DNA of 64,000 nt from Dyadobacter fermentans (lineage in GTDB: Bacteria; Bacteroidota; Bacteroidia; Cytophagales; Spirosomataceae), in contig NZ_JAHXBN010000010.1 in the NCBI RefSeq assembly GCF_019924045.1, positions 806,001 through 870,000 of the forward strand, in the 5' to 3' direction. Numbering within the stretch: position 1 is the first letter of the stretch; every line of letters starts with the position of its first letter. Below, piece by piece: positions 25,807 through 35,128 of this stretch. The notes under the pieces are model-generated. The model saw only the letters and a program-made list of their open reading frames with translations. It made no database searches and was not told where the DNA came from. A program made the position numbers and the translations under genes.

Positions 25807-26472
25807 ATGCACGATCCTTTGCTTAACCCGGAAACGAAGCGCCCTGGGCCATTTGTGTCTCCCGCACACGAAGGCAAGGCCCCCGTAAGTGAGATTGATT
25901 CTGCTACTTTCCTGAAATCGGCTTTCGAGCAAAATCCGGGAAAGGGTCTGGAACTGCTGTTTAAAAGGTATTATAACCCGCTTTGCAGTCACGCGGTGCG
26001 GTTTGTGTATTCCAAACAAATCGCCGAAGACCTGGTGAGCGAGGTGTTCTTTCAGTTTTACCGCACGAAGGCTTATGAGAACATCACGACGTCGTATACC
26101 AGCTATCTGTTCCGTTCCGTACGTAACGAATGTTATACGTATATGCGTAGGGAGTTTGGCAGAACCGACACCCTCGAAATGAACGAGGAGCATTCAATCT
26201 CCACGTACCACCAGCAGCCTGACGCTGAAATCCATTATAACAACCTGTTTCTCAAAGTGAACGAGGTGATCGCCCGACTGCCTATGCAGTGCCAGAAGGT
26301 GTTCTTGCTGAGTCGTTTCGAGAACAAAAAATACCATGAGATAGCGGACGAGCTGCACATCTCACCCAAAACCGTAGAAGTACACATCTCCAAGGCATTG
26401 AAACATCTTCGCTCGGCCCTTCATGGGGAATGGATGATCTCGCTTTGCCTCACCATTTTGAGTATCCTCTGA
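25807..26472 (+). CDS. ECF (sigma-70 family) RNA polymerase sigma factor
   Basis: 221 aa with sigma region 2 (about 45-110: LFKRYYNPLCSHAVRFVYS, QIAEDLVSEVFFQFY) and region 4 (about 155-210: LPMQCQKVFLLSRFE, YHEIADELHISPKTVEVHISKAL). A 40-residue N-terminal extension rich in Pro and charge precedes region 2. The fecR gene starts 70 bases later and a susC with STN domain follows, so it belongs to a surface-signalling cascade. Distinct in sequence from the sigma factor at 10.9 kb, so the two probably answer different substrates. Confidence 0.92.
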   Translation: MHDPLLNPETKRPGPFVSPAHEGKAPVSEIDSATFLKSAFEQNPGKGLELLFKRYYNPLCSHAVRFVYSKQIAEDLVSEVFFQFYRTKAYENITTSYTSYLFRSVRNECYTYMRREFGRTDTLEMNEEHSISTYHQQPDAEIHYNNLFLKVNEVIARLPMQCQKVFLLSRFENKKYHEIADELHISPKTVEVHISKALKHLRSALHGEWMISLCLTILSIL

Positions 26473-26542
26473 AACCCCGGCTTGAAGGGTCGGTCAGGAG
26501 GCCCTCCGGATGGGTCTTGTCAACGTTGTAAACCGAACAAAA

Positions 26543-27559
26543 ATGGAAAAAACTATATCGAAATACACACTTTTCGAGTACCTGAGCGGGCGGGCGAATC
26601 CGCTCGAAAGGCAACTCGTGGAAGAATGGATTGTGCGCAAAGAGAACGCGGAAACATTCCACCGGTGGCTGCTGGAATATGAAACCCAGTCACCCCAGTT
26701 TGTCCCCAACCAGGATATTGCGCTCGAAAATCTTCTGTTCCGACTGAATTCGACGATGGAAGAGGAGGGAGAATGGAGGAAGGAAGAAGGGGAGGAGGAA
26801 GGTGGGGCCCCTTCCTGGTTTGCCAGGCGGAGCAACCGGTTCTGGATGGCAGCCGCGTCGGTAACGTTACTCGTGGGCTGCGGCTGGTGGTTTCGCGAGC
26901 CGCTGCAATACAAATCGTACCAGACGGCTTACGGCCAGACCACCGACGTATACCTCGAAGACGGAAGCCGCGTAGCATTGAATTCGAACTCCAAACTGAA
27001 AGTGCCGAGGCTGGGTTTCTGGGGCGATGTGCGTGAGGTGGCGTTGGAAGGAGAGGCCGAGTTTTCGGTAAGCCATACGATTGATCATAAGCGCTTTGTC
27101 GTGAAAACATCCGAGAAGTTTCAGGTGGAAGTGCTCGGTACCACATTCTCCGTATTTGCCCGGCCAAGAGGTACGAAAGTGGCATTGAAATCCGGCAGCG
27201 TGCGCATCGACTATTCACAGGATAATCGCCGCAGGGAGGTCATGATGGAGCCGGGCGACCTCGCTTTTCTGGATCAGGAAGGCGCAGTGCAGCTCGAAAG
27301 AAAGCAGGATGTCAAGACATTCGCTCCCTGGACCGAGCAGCGCTATGTATTCAACGGGACGCCCGTAAAAGAAATACTCGCGATGATCGAGGAGAATTTT
27401 GGACAGAAAGTAAGCCTCTCCGATTCCAACATCGCCCAACGCTCGATAACCGGCAATTTCAAGACCAAAAACGCGGAAGAACTTTTGAAAACGATTTCGG
27501 AAGTGCTTGATCTAAGGGTCGAGCAGAACGGCGCCAGCATCCTTTTAACGAACAATTAA
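26543..27559 (+). CDS. FecR-family anti-sigma factor with polypurine-coded insert
   Basis: 338 aa from ATG 26543 (a TTG-less upstream extension to 26510 adds 11 residues without support). N-terminal sigma-binding part (1-70), an acidic low-complexity stretch (about 72-89, EEEGEWRKEEGEEEGG), a transmembrane helix (about 100-117), the periplasmic FecR domain (LEGEAEFSVSH, VEVLGTTFSVFARPRG) and a C-terminal DUF4974-like domain. The acidic stretch is coded by a purine tract at 26757-26808 sharing a 17-bp identity with the intergenic tract at 23864-23880. Controls the sigma factor just upstream. Confidence 0.92.
   Translation: MEKTISKYTLFEYLSGRANPLERQLVEEWIVRKENAETFHRWLLEYETQSPQFVPNQDIALENLLFRLNSTMEEEGEWRKEEGEEEGGAPSWFARRSNRFWMAAASVTLLVGCGWWFREPLQYKSYQTAYGQTTDVYLEDGSRVALNSNSKLKVPRLGFWGDVREVALEGEAEFSVSHTIDHKRFVVKTSEKFQVEVLGTTFSVFARPRGTKVALKSGSVRIDYSQDNRRREVMMEPGDLAFLDQEGAVQLERKQDVKTFAPWTEQRYVFNGTPVKEILAMIEENFGQKVSLSDSNIAQRSITGNFKTKNAEELLKTISEVLDLRVEQNGASILLTNN
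26757..26808 (+). repeat. Polypurine tract inside fecR
   Basis: Near-pure purine stretch within the FecR coding sequence. Bases 26767-26783 (gggagaatggaggaagg) are identical to the reverse complement of 23864-23880 in the dehydrogenase intergenic tract. It supplies the acidic linker between the sigma-binding domain and the membrane helix. Confidence 0.85.
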
Positions 27560-27579
27560 TTATTCCAAACCAATTGATT

Positions 27580-30500
27580 ATGAATTTAACGCTATCAGCC
27601 AAGCAATGGGTGGCGATCGGGATTGTGTTGATGACGCAATCCTCCCGGATCGTGCATTCACAGGTCATTGCCTTTGCGTCGATGCCGGCCAAGCAGCATA
27701 CTTCGCTCGGCCAGGAGATGAAGCTTAAAAATGTTTTGCTCGACCTTCAGAGACATTACGGGGTAGAAATCATTTTCGAAGACCGGCTGGTAGGCTCGGT
27801 GAACGTAGCTTCCAGCAACCTGGATTTCAACCAGCCCATAGAGAAGAACCTGGATGTGCTGCTGCGGCAGAACGGATTAAAATATAAGAAGACCAGAAAA
27901 AATACATTCGTCATTACGGAAGGTAAATCAAAGGAAGTGACCCCGGTGAAGGAAAGCAAGGACGAGGCGATGGCCCTGCCGGAGGGGCAGACGATCCAGG
28001 AAAATCTGATCGCACCGGGACAGGCAACCCAGGCAGCCGTTGACAGGACGATAAAAGGGACGGTTTCCGACGAAAAAGGGGCGTCGCTCCCGGGTGTGAG
28101 CGTGGTCCTGAAAGGTACCCAGCGCGGTACTTCCACCGGCGCTGCGGGCGATTTCAGCCTGGAGATTCCGGATGGTGGCCAGCCGGTGCTTGTTTTCAGT
28201 TTTGTAGGCTACAAATCGCAGGAGGTGACGGTGGGAAACCAATCGGCGCTGACGGTAAATCTGGCGCCTGACGAGAATGCATTGGAAGAAGTGGTGGTCG
28301 TGGGTTATGGTACCGTCAAGAAATCCGACCTTACCGGTGCCGTAGGTACCATTAAAGCAGACGTATTGCAGGAGCGCCCGGCTTCTTCATTGAACCAGGG
28401 GCTTTCGGGCCGCATTACCGGGGTGAACGTATCGTCCAACTCGGGACGCCCGGGTGGCCGCGCCAACATCCGTATCCGCGGAGCCAGCTCTATCAGTGTT
28501 TCTAATAACCCTCTTTATGTGATCGACGGGGTGATCCTGAATGCCGTAGACCTGGCCAACGGTAGTACGCCGATCGACTATCTTAACCCGAACGATATTG
28601 CATCCATCGAGGTACTGAAAGATGCGTCGTCCACGGCGATTTATGGTGCGCGTGGTGCCAACGGGGTAATTCTCGTTACGACTAAGCGCGGTACAGCAGG
28701 AGGCGGAAAAGTTACTTACGACACCGATTTCAGCATTGGCGTAGCACCCAAGAAACTGCCGGTCCTGAATTCGAAGGAGTTTTTGCAGGTGGAAGAAACC
28801 ATTTATGCCAATGCGGCCAAATATGACCCCGTGGGCTGGGCTACCGGTACCAAATACACCGATCCCAAGCTGAAACGGACCAATCCCCTGCTCTTCGATT
28901 CGAATGGTAATCCATTGTACGATACCGATTGGCAGAAAGAGACTTTTCAGAAAGCATTTACCCAAAACCATCAGCTGGGTTTCACGGGCGGTAATGAAAA
29001 GGGCAGCTTCGGTGCGTTCCTCAACTACCGCAACGAGGATGGTATCATCAAGGATTCGTGGCAGAAACGTTTCGCAGGCCGTTTTGTATTTGATTCACAA
29101 ATCAAAAGCTGGCTGAAAGTAGGTGGTACGCTAGGCTACACCGACCAGAACGAAAAGCAGATCGACCAGCTCGGCGGCGGCGGCATCACGACCATGCGTC
29201 AGGTGCTGGAAGCATTGCCGATCATCCCGGTGAAATATCCCGATGGCAAATGGGCGAGTAACCGCGACTATCCGGGCATGGAAGGAGGCGACAGCCCGCT
29301 CCGTGTTGCCGCCGAGCGCCTTTATTACCTCAAAACACAAACCATGCTGGGCAATATGTACGCCAACATCCGCCTCGCTGACGGACTGGAACTACGCTCT
29401 ACCGTGGGTGCGAACGTGATCAACCAGCGCAATGACTATTTTGCAGCTGCCGGGCTTCAATACATTTCCAGCAATGGCGATGCGTCGGTGAGCAGCAGCC
29501 GGTTCAACTCATGGCAGTTTGAGAATTATCTGACGTATTTTAAAGACTTCGGCAAGATCCATTCGATCAATGCGATGCTCGGTTTGTCGTGGCAGCACGT
29601 GGATCGTTTCGATAACACTGCCCGCAGCCAGAACTTCACAGATACCTATTTTCAGTACAATAACCTGGGTGCCGGTGCAACGGCATTGGCGCCGAGCTCG
29701 GCCGCTACGGCATATGGTTTGAACTCCTACTTTGCGCGGATCAATTATAGCCTGATGAACAAGTACCTGGTAACATTCACAGGTCGTATCGATGGCTCTT
29801 CTAAATTCGGGGATGCCAACCGTTATGCATTCTTCCCGTCGGCAGCGCTTGCCTGGCGTGTGAATGAAGAGGAGTTCCTGAAAAACTCGCCAACTATTTC
29901 CAACTTGAAAATCCGCGCCAGCTACGGTGCGACCGGTAACTCGGAAATCCCGGCATACCGCGCGTTGGCAGGCTTGGCGAGCAGCGACGTGATCTTCGGC
30001 GGAACCCGTAACATAGGTATCGGCGTAGGCCGGATGTCGAACTCCAATCTGCAATGGGAGAAAACACAGCAAGTGGATTTCGGTGTGGAACTGGGATTAT
30101 TCCAGAACCGCGTGAACCTGGAATTGGATCTGTACCGCAGAAAAGTAAACAAAATGTTGCTGGATGCGCCACTTCCATTGAGCAGCGGCTACACGAGCAT
30201 CTTCACCAACATCGGCAGCATGGAGAACAAGGGTGTCGAGTTCGCGATCAACTCTACCAATATCAAGGCGGGTGATTTCTCTTGGAGCACTACCTTCAAT
30301 ATTTCTATTAACAAAAACAAAGTATTGGCGCTCTCCGGCGGTAGCGATATTTTCTCGGGTGCAACGGTGATCCGTGTGGGCGAGCCGGTCGGTTCCATGT
30401 TCGGACGTGTGCACCAGGGTACCTGGTCGACAGCGGAAGCGGAACAGGCTAAAAAATACAATATGCTGCCCGGTGACGTGAAATACGCGGATTTGAATAA

Positions 30501-31047
30501 CGACGGTACCATCAATGATAACGACCGTACGATCATCGGTAAAGGTATTCCTGACGGCTTCGGTACGTTCCTGAACACATTTACCTACAAACAGTGGTCG
30601 CTGACTGTGGATTTGCAATATATGTACGGCAACGACGTGCTCGACAGAAGTATCCACTCTGCTGAGGACCGCCAGGGTATTGCGAACAGCTACAAAACCG
30701 TGTTGAATGCCTGGACGGAAACTAACCAGAATACGCCGATCGCACAGATTCGTCCAATCAATGCCTACTATACGACCAACAATGATAGCCATAAGGTAAC
30801 CGATGCGTCGTTTATCCGCGGCCGCAACCTGTTGCTCGCTTATGTGTTCCCATCGCACATTGCTTCGAAAATGAAACTGGAACGCCTGAGAGCTTATGCG
30901 TCCGTTCAGAACTTCTTTGTAGCAACCAAATACAAAGGTTATGACCCCGAGGTATCCAACTCCGGATCGCCGTTCGACCAGGGATTTGGTTTGTATGACT
31001 ATCCGAAGCCAAGAGTATTCATGCTCGGTCTTAACATCGGTTTATAA
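27580..31047 (+). CDS. SusC/RagA-type TonB-dependent outer-membrane transporter with STN domain
   Basis: 1155 aa from ATG 27580 (a TTG two codons earlier is possible). Signal peptide to about residue 28 (RIVHSQ), STN domain (about 40-110: LKNVLLDLQRHYGVEIIFED), a variable linker, regulatory beta domain (about 155-240, VFSFVGYKSQEV), plug (about 245-365, YVIDGVILNAVD, SSTAIYGARGANGV) and the outer-membrane barrel. It begins 20 bases after fecR, so its expression and signalling are tied to that pair. It should import an oligosaccharide with the SusD encoded 27 bases downstream. Confidence 0.95.
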   Translation: MNLTLSAKQWVAIGIVLMTQSSRIVHSQVIAFASMPAKQHTSLGQEMKLKNVLLDLQRHYGVEIIFEDRLVGSVNVASSNLDFNQPIEKNLDVLLRQNGLKYKKTRKNTFVITEGKSKEVTPVKESKDEAMALPEGQTIQENLIAPGQATQAAVDRTIKGTVSDEKGASLPGVSVVLKGTQRGTSTGAAGDFSLEIPDGGQPVLVFSFVGYKSQEVTVGNQSALTVNLAPDENALEEVVVVGYGTVKKSDLTGAVGTIKADVLQERPASSLNQGLSGRITGVNVSSNSGRPGGRANIRIRGASSISVSNNPLYVIDGVILNAVDLANGSTPIDYLNPNDIASIEVLKDASSTAIYGARGANGVILVTTKRGTAGGGKVTYDTDFSIGVAPKKLPVLNSKEFLQVEETIYANAAKYDPVGWATGTKYTDPKLKRTNPLLFDSNGNPLYDTDWQKETFQKAFTQNHQLGFTGGNEKGSFGAFLNYRNEDGIIKDSWQKRFAGRFVFDSQIKSWLKVGGTLGYTDQNEKQIDQLGGGGITTMRQVLEALPIIPVKYPDGKWASNRDYPGMEGGDSPLRVAAERLYYLKTQTMLGNMYANIRLADGLELRSTVGANVINQRNDYFAAAGLQYISSNGDASVSSSRFNSWQFENYLTYFKDFGKIHSINAMLGLSWQHVDRFDNTARSQNFTDTYFQYNNLGAGATALAPSSAATAYGLNSYFARINYSLMNKYLVTFTGRIDGSSKFGDANRYAFFPSAALAWRVNEEEFLKNSPTISNLKIRASYGATGNSEIPAYRALAGLASSDVIFGGTRNIGIGVGRMSNSNLQWEKTQQVDFGVELGLFQNRVNLELDLYRRKVNKMLLDAPLPLSSGYTSIFTNIGSMENKGVEFAINSTNIKAGDFSWSTTFNISINKNKVLALSGGSDIFSGATVIRVGEPVGSMFGRVHQGTWSTAEAEQAKKYNMLPGDVKYADLNNDGTINDNDRTIIGKGIPDGFGTFLNTFTYKQWSLTVDLQYMYGNDVLDRSIHSAEDRQGIANSYKTVLNAWTETNQNTPIAQIRPINAYYTTNNDSHKVTDASFIRGRNLLLAYVFPSHIASKMKLERLRAYASVQNFFVATKYKGYDPEVSNSGSPFDQGFGLYDYPKPRVFMLGLNIGL

Positions 31048-31074
31048 CAATATTGACTCTTACCGAAAGTAACA

Positions 31075-32574
31075 ATGACAATCATATCAAAGAAAATCGG
31101 TTTGCTCGCGATGCTGAGCTTATTTGGGGCAACAGGTTGCTCCGACTTCCTGGATGAGTCGGATCCGAGTAACTTCACCGAAGAGAACTATTTCACGCAG
31201 CCCGCGCATGCGAGGAGCTCTGTCAATGCGATCTATACGCCTTTACGTGAACCGATGAGCAGCGGTTTCGGCGGCGGCGCGTGGATGATGCCCGAGTTCG
31301 CGACCGGTCTGGCCGGAACCGACCTGGGGCAGGCTGTGAACAGCTATTTTATCAAAGATCTCCGGAATACTTCTGATAACGGCTACGGACAAACCTACTG
31401 GACGCAATATTACAAGGGCATTGCAGGCGCTAACCTCTCGCTAGCGAAAATACCGGGCATTACGATGGATGCTGCCGAAATGAAGAAGGTGCTCGGCGAA
31501 GCTTATTTCCTCCGGGCGTTCTATTATTTCCAGCTCGTGCAGATGTTCGGCAACATCCCGCTCGTGACGCAGCCTGTGAACTTGCAATCCGATCAGTTGC
31601 GCCCCTCAGCGGCTACCCCGGAAGCGGTTTACAACCAGATCGTGGAAGACTTGAAGGCAGCAGAAGCATCCGGCCTCCCCATGACCGAAAACAGCGGTAA
31701 GGTGACGCTCGGTGCGGTGAAATCGCTGCTCGCGAAAGTGTATCTCACCATGGCAGGTTATCCTTTGCAAAAAGGCGCTGCCTACTACGAGCTGGCCGCT
31801 AAAAAGGCAGAAGAAGTGATCGATTCGAAGGCATTCAAGCTCTTCACGACTTACGACGACCTGCATAACCCGGCCAAGAAGAACATCGAAGAGAACATCT
31901 TCATGATCCAGTACAAAACGCAGCTGATTCCGTCGAACTGGCAGGTCTCCATTATTCCCTACAACAAAAACATCTCGGCTTACTCCGATGAAACCGGCGG
32001 TATTTACGCAACCGGCGACTTCGTGAAGTCTTTCGAGGCGGGTGATTTGCGTGCGCAGGAGAAACAATTCTTCTTCACCAAATTCACCAACGAGTCCGAT
32101 CGTAACAAAGTGGTGGACCTCGGCGGTTACTTTATCTACAAGCATTTTGATAATGTAGCCCAGACCAGCAGCGCCAACAGCGATTTGAACTGGCCGGTAA
32201 TCCGTTATGCCGACGTGCTTCTAATGTACGCGGAGGCTTCCAACGAGGTAGGAGGGCCATCGGCGAAAGCGTACGAGGCAGTGAATGCGATCCGTACACG
32301 GGCGCAGCTGCCTGCGCTCGCGGGGCTTACCAAAGATACTTTCCGCGAGGCTGTGTGGGCGGAACGCTGGCACGAACTGTGCTTCGAGAACATCACCTGG
32401 TTCGATATGGCACGTTTGCGGAAAGCATATAACGTGAATACGAAGAAGTTTGATAATTATGTTGGGCACAAATTCTCCTATGGTCCTACATTGACCGAGC
32501 GCGAATTGCTTTTCCCTATTCCTACGCCCGAAATACGTAACAATACGAATCTGAAACAGAACAAAGGATATTAG
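31075..32574 (+). CDS. SusD/RagB-family nutrient-binding lipoprotein
   Basis: 499-aa lipoprotein (lipobox GATGC, C22, followed by SDFLDESDP). SusD-like N-terminal region (ENYFTQPAHARSSVNAIYTPL), helical pairs with GEAYFLRAFYYFQLVQMFGNIPLV, and a C-terminal RagB part (RYADVLLMYAEASNEVGG, WHELCFENITWFDMARL). Partner of the SusC encoded upstream. Followed by a strong terminator and a convergent phytase gene, so the operon ends here without linked hydrolases. Confidence 0.95.
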   Translation: MTIISKKIGLLAMLSLFGATGCSDFLDESDPSNFTEENYFTQPAHARSSVNAIYTPLREPMSSGFGGGAWMMPEFATGLAGTDLGQAVNSYFIKDLRNTSDNGYGQTYWTQYYKGIAGANLSLAKIPGITMDAAEMKKVLGEAYFLRAFYYFQLVQMFGNIPLVTQPVNLQSDQLRPSAATPEAVYNQIVEDLKAAEASGLPMTENSGKVTLGAVKSLLAKVYLTMAGYPLQKGAAYYELAAKKAEEVIDSKAFKLFTTYDDLHNPAKKNIEENIFMIQYKTQLIPSNWQVSIIPYNKNISAYSDETGGIYATGDFVKSFEAGDLRAQEKQFFFTKFTNESDRNKVVDLGGYFIYKHFDNVAQTSSANSDLNWPVIRYADVLLMYAEASNEVGGPSAKAYEAVNAIRTRAQLPALAGLTKDTFREAVWAERWHELCFENITWFDMARLRKAYNVNTKKFDNYVGHKFSYGPTLTERELLFPIPTPEIRNNTNLKQNKGY

Positions 32575-32620
32575 CAGAACAGGTTAACCATTAAACTCAG
32601 TTTAATAGTAGATAGTAATC

Positions 32621-32654
32621 AAAAAGCCGCCGGGACTTTCCGGCGGCTTTTTTG
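32621..32654. terminator. Bidirectional terminator
   Basis: AAAAAGCCGCCGG / CCGGCGGCTTTTTT with a short loop, lying between the convergent susD (+) and phytase (-) genes; A-rich and T-rich ends let it act on both strands. Confidence 0.92.
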
Positions 32655-32673
32655 CATCATAACGGATTCCGGG

Positions 32674-33765
32674 CTACCGGATAGATTTCAAGTGCTTCCC
32701 CGCAATATCTTCCCAGCGGTAAAGGTGAAATGTCTTGTCATCGCTCATCGCTACGAACAGGCCGTTGCGGAAACGGGCATTAAGAGGTGCTGAAACGATG
32801 TCGGAGCCGTCGCTGTGGCTTGCTTTAACGGTGACTTTTCTCAGAAGCGGGTGTTGGTGGGGGTTGCCTGATGTTCCTTCTCTCGGGAATATCTGGAAGC
32901 TGTTGGCACCCTGGTCCGAAACGAGAATATAACCGGTGGTATCGTTAAGCTGGTAAATCGAAATACCCTCGTGGTCTTCGGTGAAGCCATTAGTGGCAAA
33001 CAAGGCCAATTCCTCATTCCCTTTTTCAGGATCGGCGTAGTATTTGCGCACACCCTTGCCTTCATCGGAATAGTAGACATAGCCCAGCTGATCGTCGACG
33101 GCGATGGCTTCGATCTCCTTCAAACCGCTGTATTGACCAAACTTGCGGACGAGTGATGCTTTTGCCTGACCTTTGCCGTTATCTTCCAGCAGGTATTGCC
33201 AGAGGTAAGTGCCGTCGGTAGGTCCCGATTTGCGCCCCACGATCGCGTATATTTTGCCGTTTTTATTCTTGTAAAGTGCTATGCCCATCAAATCCCGGAC
33301 ATTCTCGCCGGTTTCTCCCATAAAAACTTCTATGCCGCCATTGTCGACCGGTTTCATGTCGGGTACGCTATAAATGCGGAGCTTGTGCGTGAAACGCTCG
33401 GTGGTCACGGCGATATCCACCGGTTTGCCGGCCAGCATGAGACCGTATTCGATGTCTACATTATCCGGGCGTTTCAGGCCGGTTACGGTTTTATCGCGCT
33501 GTAATTTGCCTTGCAGGTCGAATACGTACAAGCCGCCGTCCTGGTCTTTGTCGGTGCCGATGATGAGGCTTTGGGAAGGATCGGCGGGATTGATCCATAT
33601 CGCAGGATCGTCGGTGTCGTGCGCGACTGTGTCGGTGATAAAAACCGGCTCGATGACCGCGGTTACCGTATCGGCCTTGGCGGAATGGATGGGCGTGTTG
33701 TTGCCGGACTGACAGGCCACAAACGATGCAGCCAGCGCAATGGCCGGGAGAATGAATGCTTTCAC
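32674..33765 (-). CDS. 3-phytase (beta-propeller phytase) lipoprotein
   Basis: 363 aa from GTG 33765. The frame is open to 33846, but that extension crosses an intrinsic terminator (33776-33811), while the GTG starts a lipoprotein leader with lipobox SFVAC. The mature part is a six-bladed beta-propeller phytase: DTDDPAIWINP near the start, IIGTDKDQDGGLYVFDLQG, and EAIAVDDQLGYVYYSDEG with acidic calcium sites. It releases phosphate from myo-inositol hexakisphosphate at the cell surface or in the periplasm. Gene order with a lipoprotein and a TonB receptor suggests phytate-phosphate scavenging. Confidence 0.9.
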   Translation of the reverse strand: MKAFILPAIALAASFVACQSGNNTPIHSAKADTVTAVIEPVFITDTVAHDTDDPAIWINPADPSQSLIIGTDKDQDGGLYVFDLQGKLQRDKTVTGLKRPDNVDIEYGLMLAGKPVDIAVTTERFTHKLRIYSVPDMKPVDNGGIEVFMGETGENVRDLMGIALYKNKNGKIYAIVGRKSGPTDGTYLWQYLLEDNGKGQAKASLVRKFGQYSGLKEIEAIAVDDQLGYVYYSDEGKGVRKYYADPEKGNEELALFATNGFTEDHEGISIYQLNDTTGYILVSDQGANSFQIFPREGTSGNPHQHPLLRKVTVKASHSDGSDIVSAPLNARFRNGLFVAMSDDKTFHLYRWEDIAGKHLKSIR

Positions 33766-33775
33766 TGGTGTTAGA

Positions 33776-33811
33776 ATAAAAAGCTCCCGGCCGGGAGTGC
33801 AGGCCGGGAGC
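33776..33811 (-). terminator. Rho-independent terminator between the beta-helix and phytase genes
   Basis: Perfect 10-bp stem GCTCCCGGCC / GGCCGGGAGC (33783-33792 with 33802-33811), loop of nine, followed on the minus strand by TTTTTAT. It lies 16 bases after the stop of the beta-helix lipoprotein gene and 11 bases before the phytase GTG, so phytase needs read-through or its own promoter. Confidence 0.9.
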
Positions 33812-33826
33812 GGAATGAAGGAGATG

Positions 33827-35104
33827 TTACTTGGTACCGAATGCACCGATGTAGTCGGCAGGTGCGGGTGATTTATAAGTTACGCCATTGATCACAAGGC
33901 CTTCCGCGTAGAGGCGGGTGAAAGTAGTTTTGCCTTTGCCCAATGCCGGGGAACCGGCTTGCAGGTGGAAATCCCATGCGGTATTGAATGCAGCATTTTT
34001 GCTGTCGGTGGTCAATGGGTAATTCACAAATTTTGGATCGTTGTCACCCACTTTGGCAGAAACGAGATCATTAACACCTTTCAGGATCTCCACCGACGGC
34101 TGGAATTGCTTTACGCCTTCTTCGGTAGCACCATAATACAATGTGTTGCCGATAACCGAACGGTCGTCCACTGATTTATCGACATTCTCTTTCTTGATCC
34201 CGAAACGGTCGTTGGCAAGCAGGTTATTATAAAGGTCTGCACGAACACCCTTTTCGAGCCAGATAGACCCGCCTTTCGTGGTAGGTCTTCTCCAACCGGC
34301 ATTGATGATCGTGTTGTTGTAACCTACGATGTAGGCCTGTGGAGAGCGGTCGCCGCTGTTAGAAAGCTTCAATGCATTGGTATTTGGACTGTAAACTACG
34401 TTGAAAGCGACGTCAGCCTGCACACCCGACTTGATATTGATCGCATCGCCACCCGATACGCCGGTCGTGTTAAAGGTATTGTTGGCAATGATCACTTTTC
34501 CGCCTTCGATATAAAAGCCGTCCTCATTGAAGTTACGGATCGTGCTGTTGACCACTACCAGCTTGCCATTGATATTGGGATAATAAATGACAGGCACGTG
34601 CTCACCGGCAACGGCTTTGTACAATTTCGCTTTAACGGAAGGTGATTCTTCCGTCGTCACCGCACCGCCGTATTCAAGTATGGTGTTGCTCAATACGAAT
34701 TCGGCTGCATTAGGGCCGGCAATAAGCCCACCCCAAAGGTTACCAAACTGGTTGCCCGCTGTTTTCCAGGCATCGGGTACCGTGAATTTCACGGGAGCCG
34801 CGGCAGTACCGAGGCTGTACAGGTTTCCTTTCACTACCACTTCCGGCTTGATCACCGAGTCGCTGAACAGTACCGTTACGCCTTCTTCAATAGTGAGTGA
34901 TTTACCATCGGGGATCTGGAGGTGGCCGGTTACTTTATAGGTATTGCCTTTGGTCCAGGTACCGGAAACTTCGCCGGATACTGATTGCTCGGTCGGTTTG
35001 GGGTCCACGGGCGTTGGGTCGGACTTGTCGTCGCTGCAACCGGTGATCAGGAATGCGGCGAGCGCTGAAAGCATGAAAAGCTGTTTCATTTTGGAATTGT
35101 TCAT
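33827..35104 (-). CDS. Lipoprotein with right-handed beta-helix repeats
   Basis: 425-aa lipoprotein (leader ending AAFLITGC, then SDDKSDPTPVDP linker). The rest is rich in short strand-turn repeats such as LTIEEGVTVLF, VVVKGNLYSLGT, LVVVNSTIRNFNEDGFYIEGG and VIIANNTFNTTG, characteristic of a right-handed parallel beta-helix. No catalytic residues of pectate lyases are evident. It sits 24 bases downstream of a TonB receptor gene and upstream of phytase. Likely a surface-exposed ligand-binding partner of that receptor. Confidence 0.78.
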   Translation of the reverse strand: MNNSKMKQLFMLSALAAFLITGCSDDKSDPTPVDPKPTEQSVSGEVSGTWTKGNTYKVTGHLQIPDGKSLTIEEGVTVLFSDSVIKPEVVVKGNLYSLGTAAAPVKFTVPDAWKTAGNQFGNLWGGLIAGPNAAEFVLSNTILEYGGAVTTEESPSVKAKLYKAVAGEHVPVIYYPNINGKLVVVNSTIRNFNEDGFYIEGGKVIIANNTFNTTGVSGGDAINIKSGVQADVAFNVVYSPNTNALKLSNSGDRSPQAYIVGYNNTIINAGWRRPTTKGGSIWLEKGVRADLYNNLLANDRFGIKKENVDKSVDDRSVIGNTLYYGATEEGVKQFQPSVEILKGVNDLVSAKVGDNDPKFVNYPLTTDSKNAAFNTAWDFHLQAGSPALGKGKTTFTRLYAEGLVINGVTYKSPAPADYIGAFGTK

Positions 35105-35128
35105 GAGATTTAAAATTTTGATGACTGA

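Noticed and set aside
33766..33846. Upstream start for the phytase
   Set aside because: The extension crosses an intrinsic terminator; GTG 33765 opens a lipoprotein leader.
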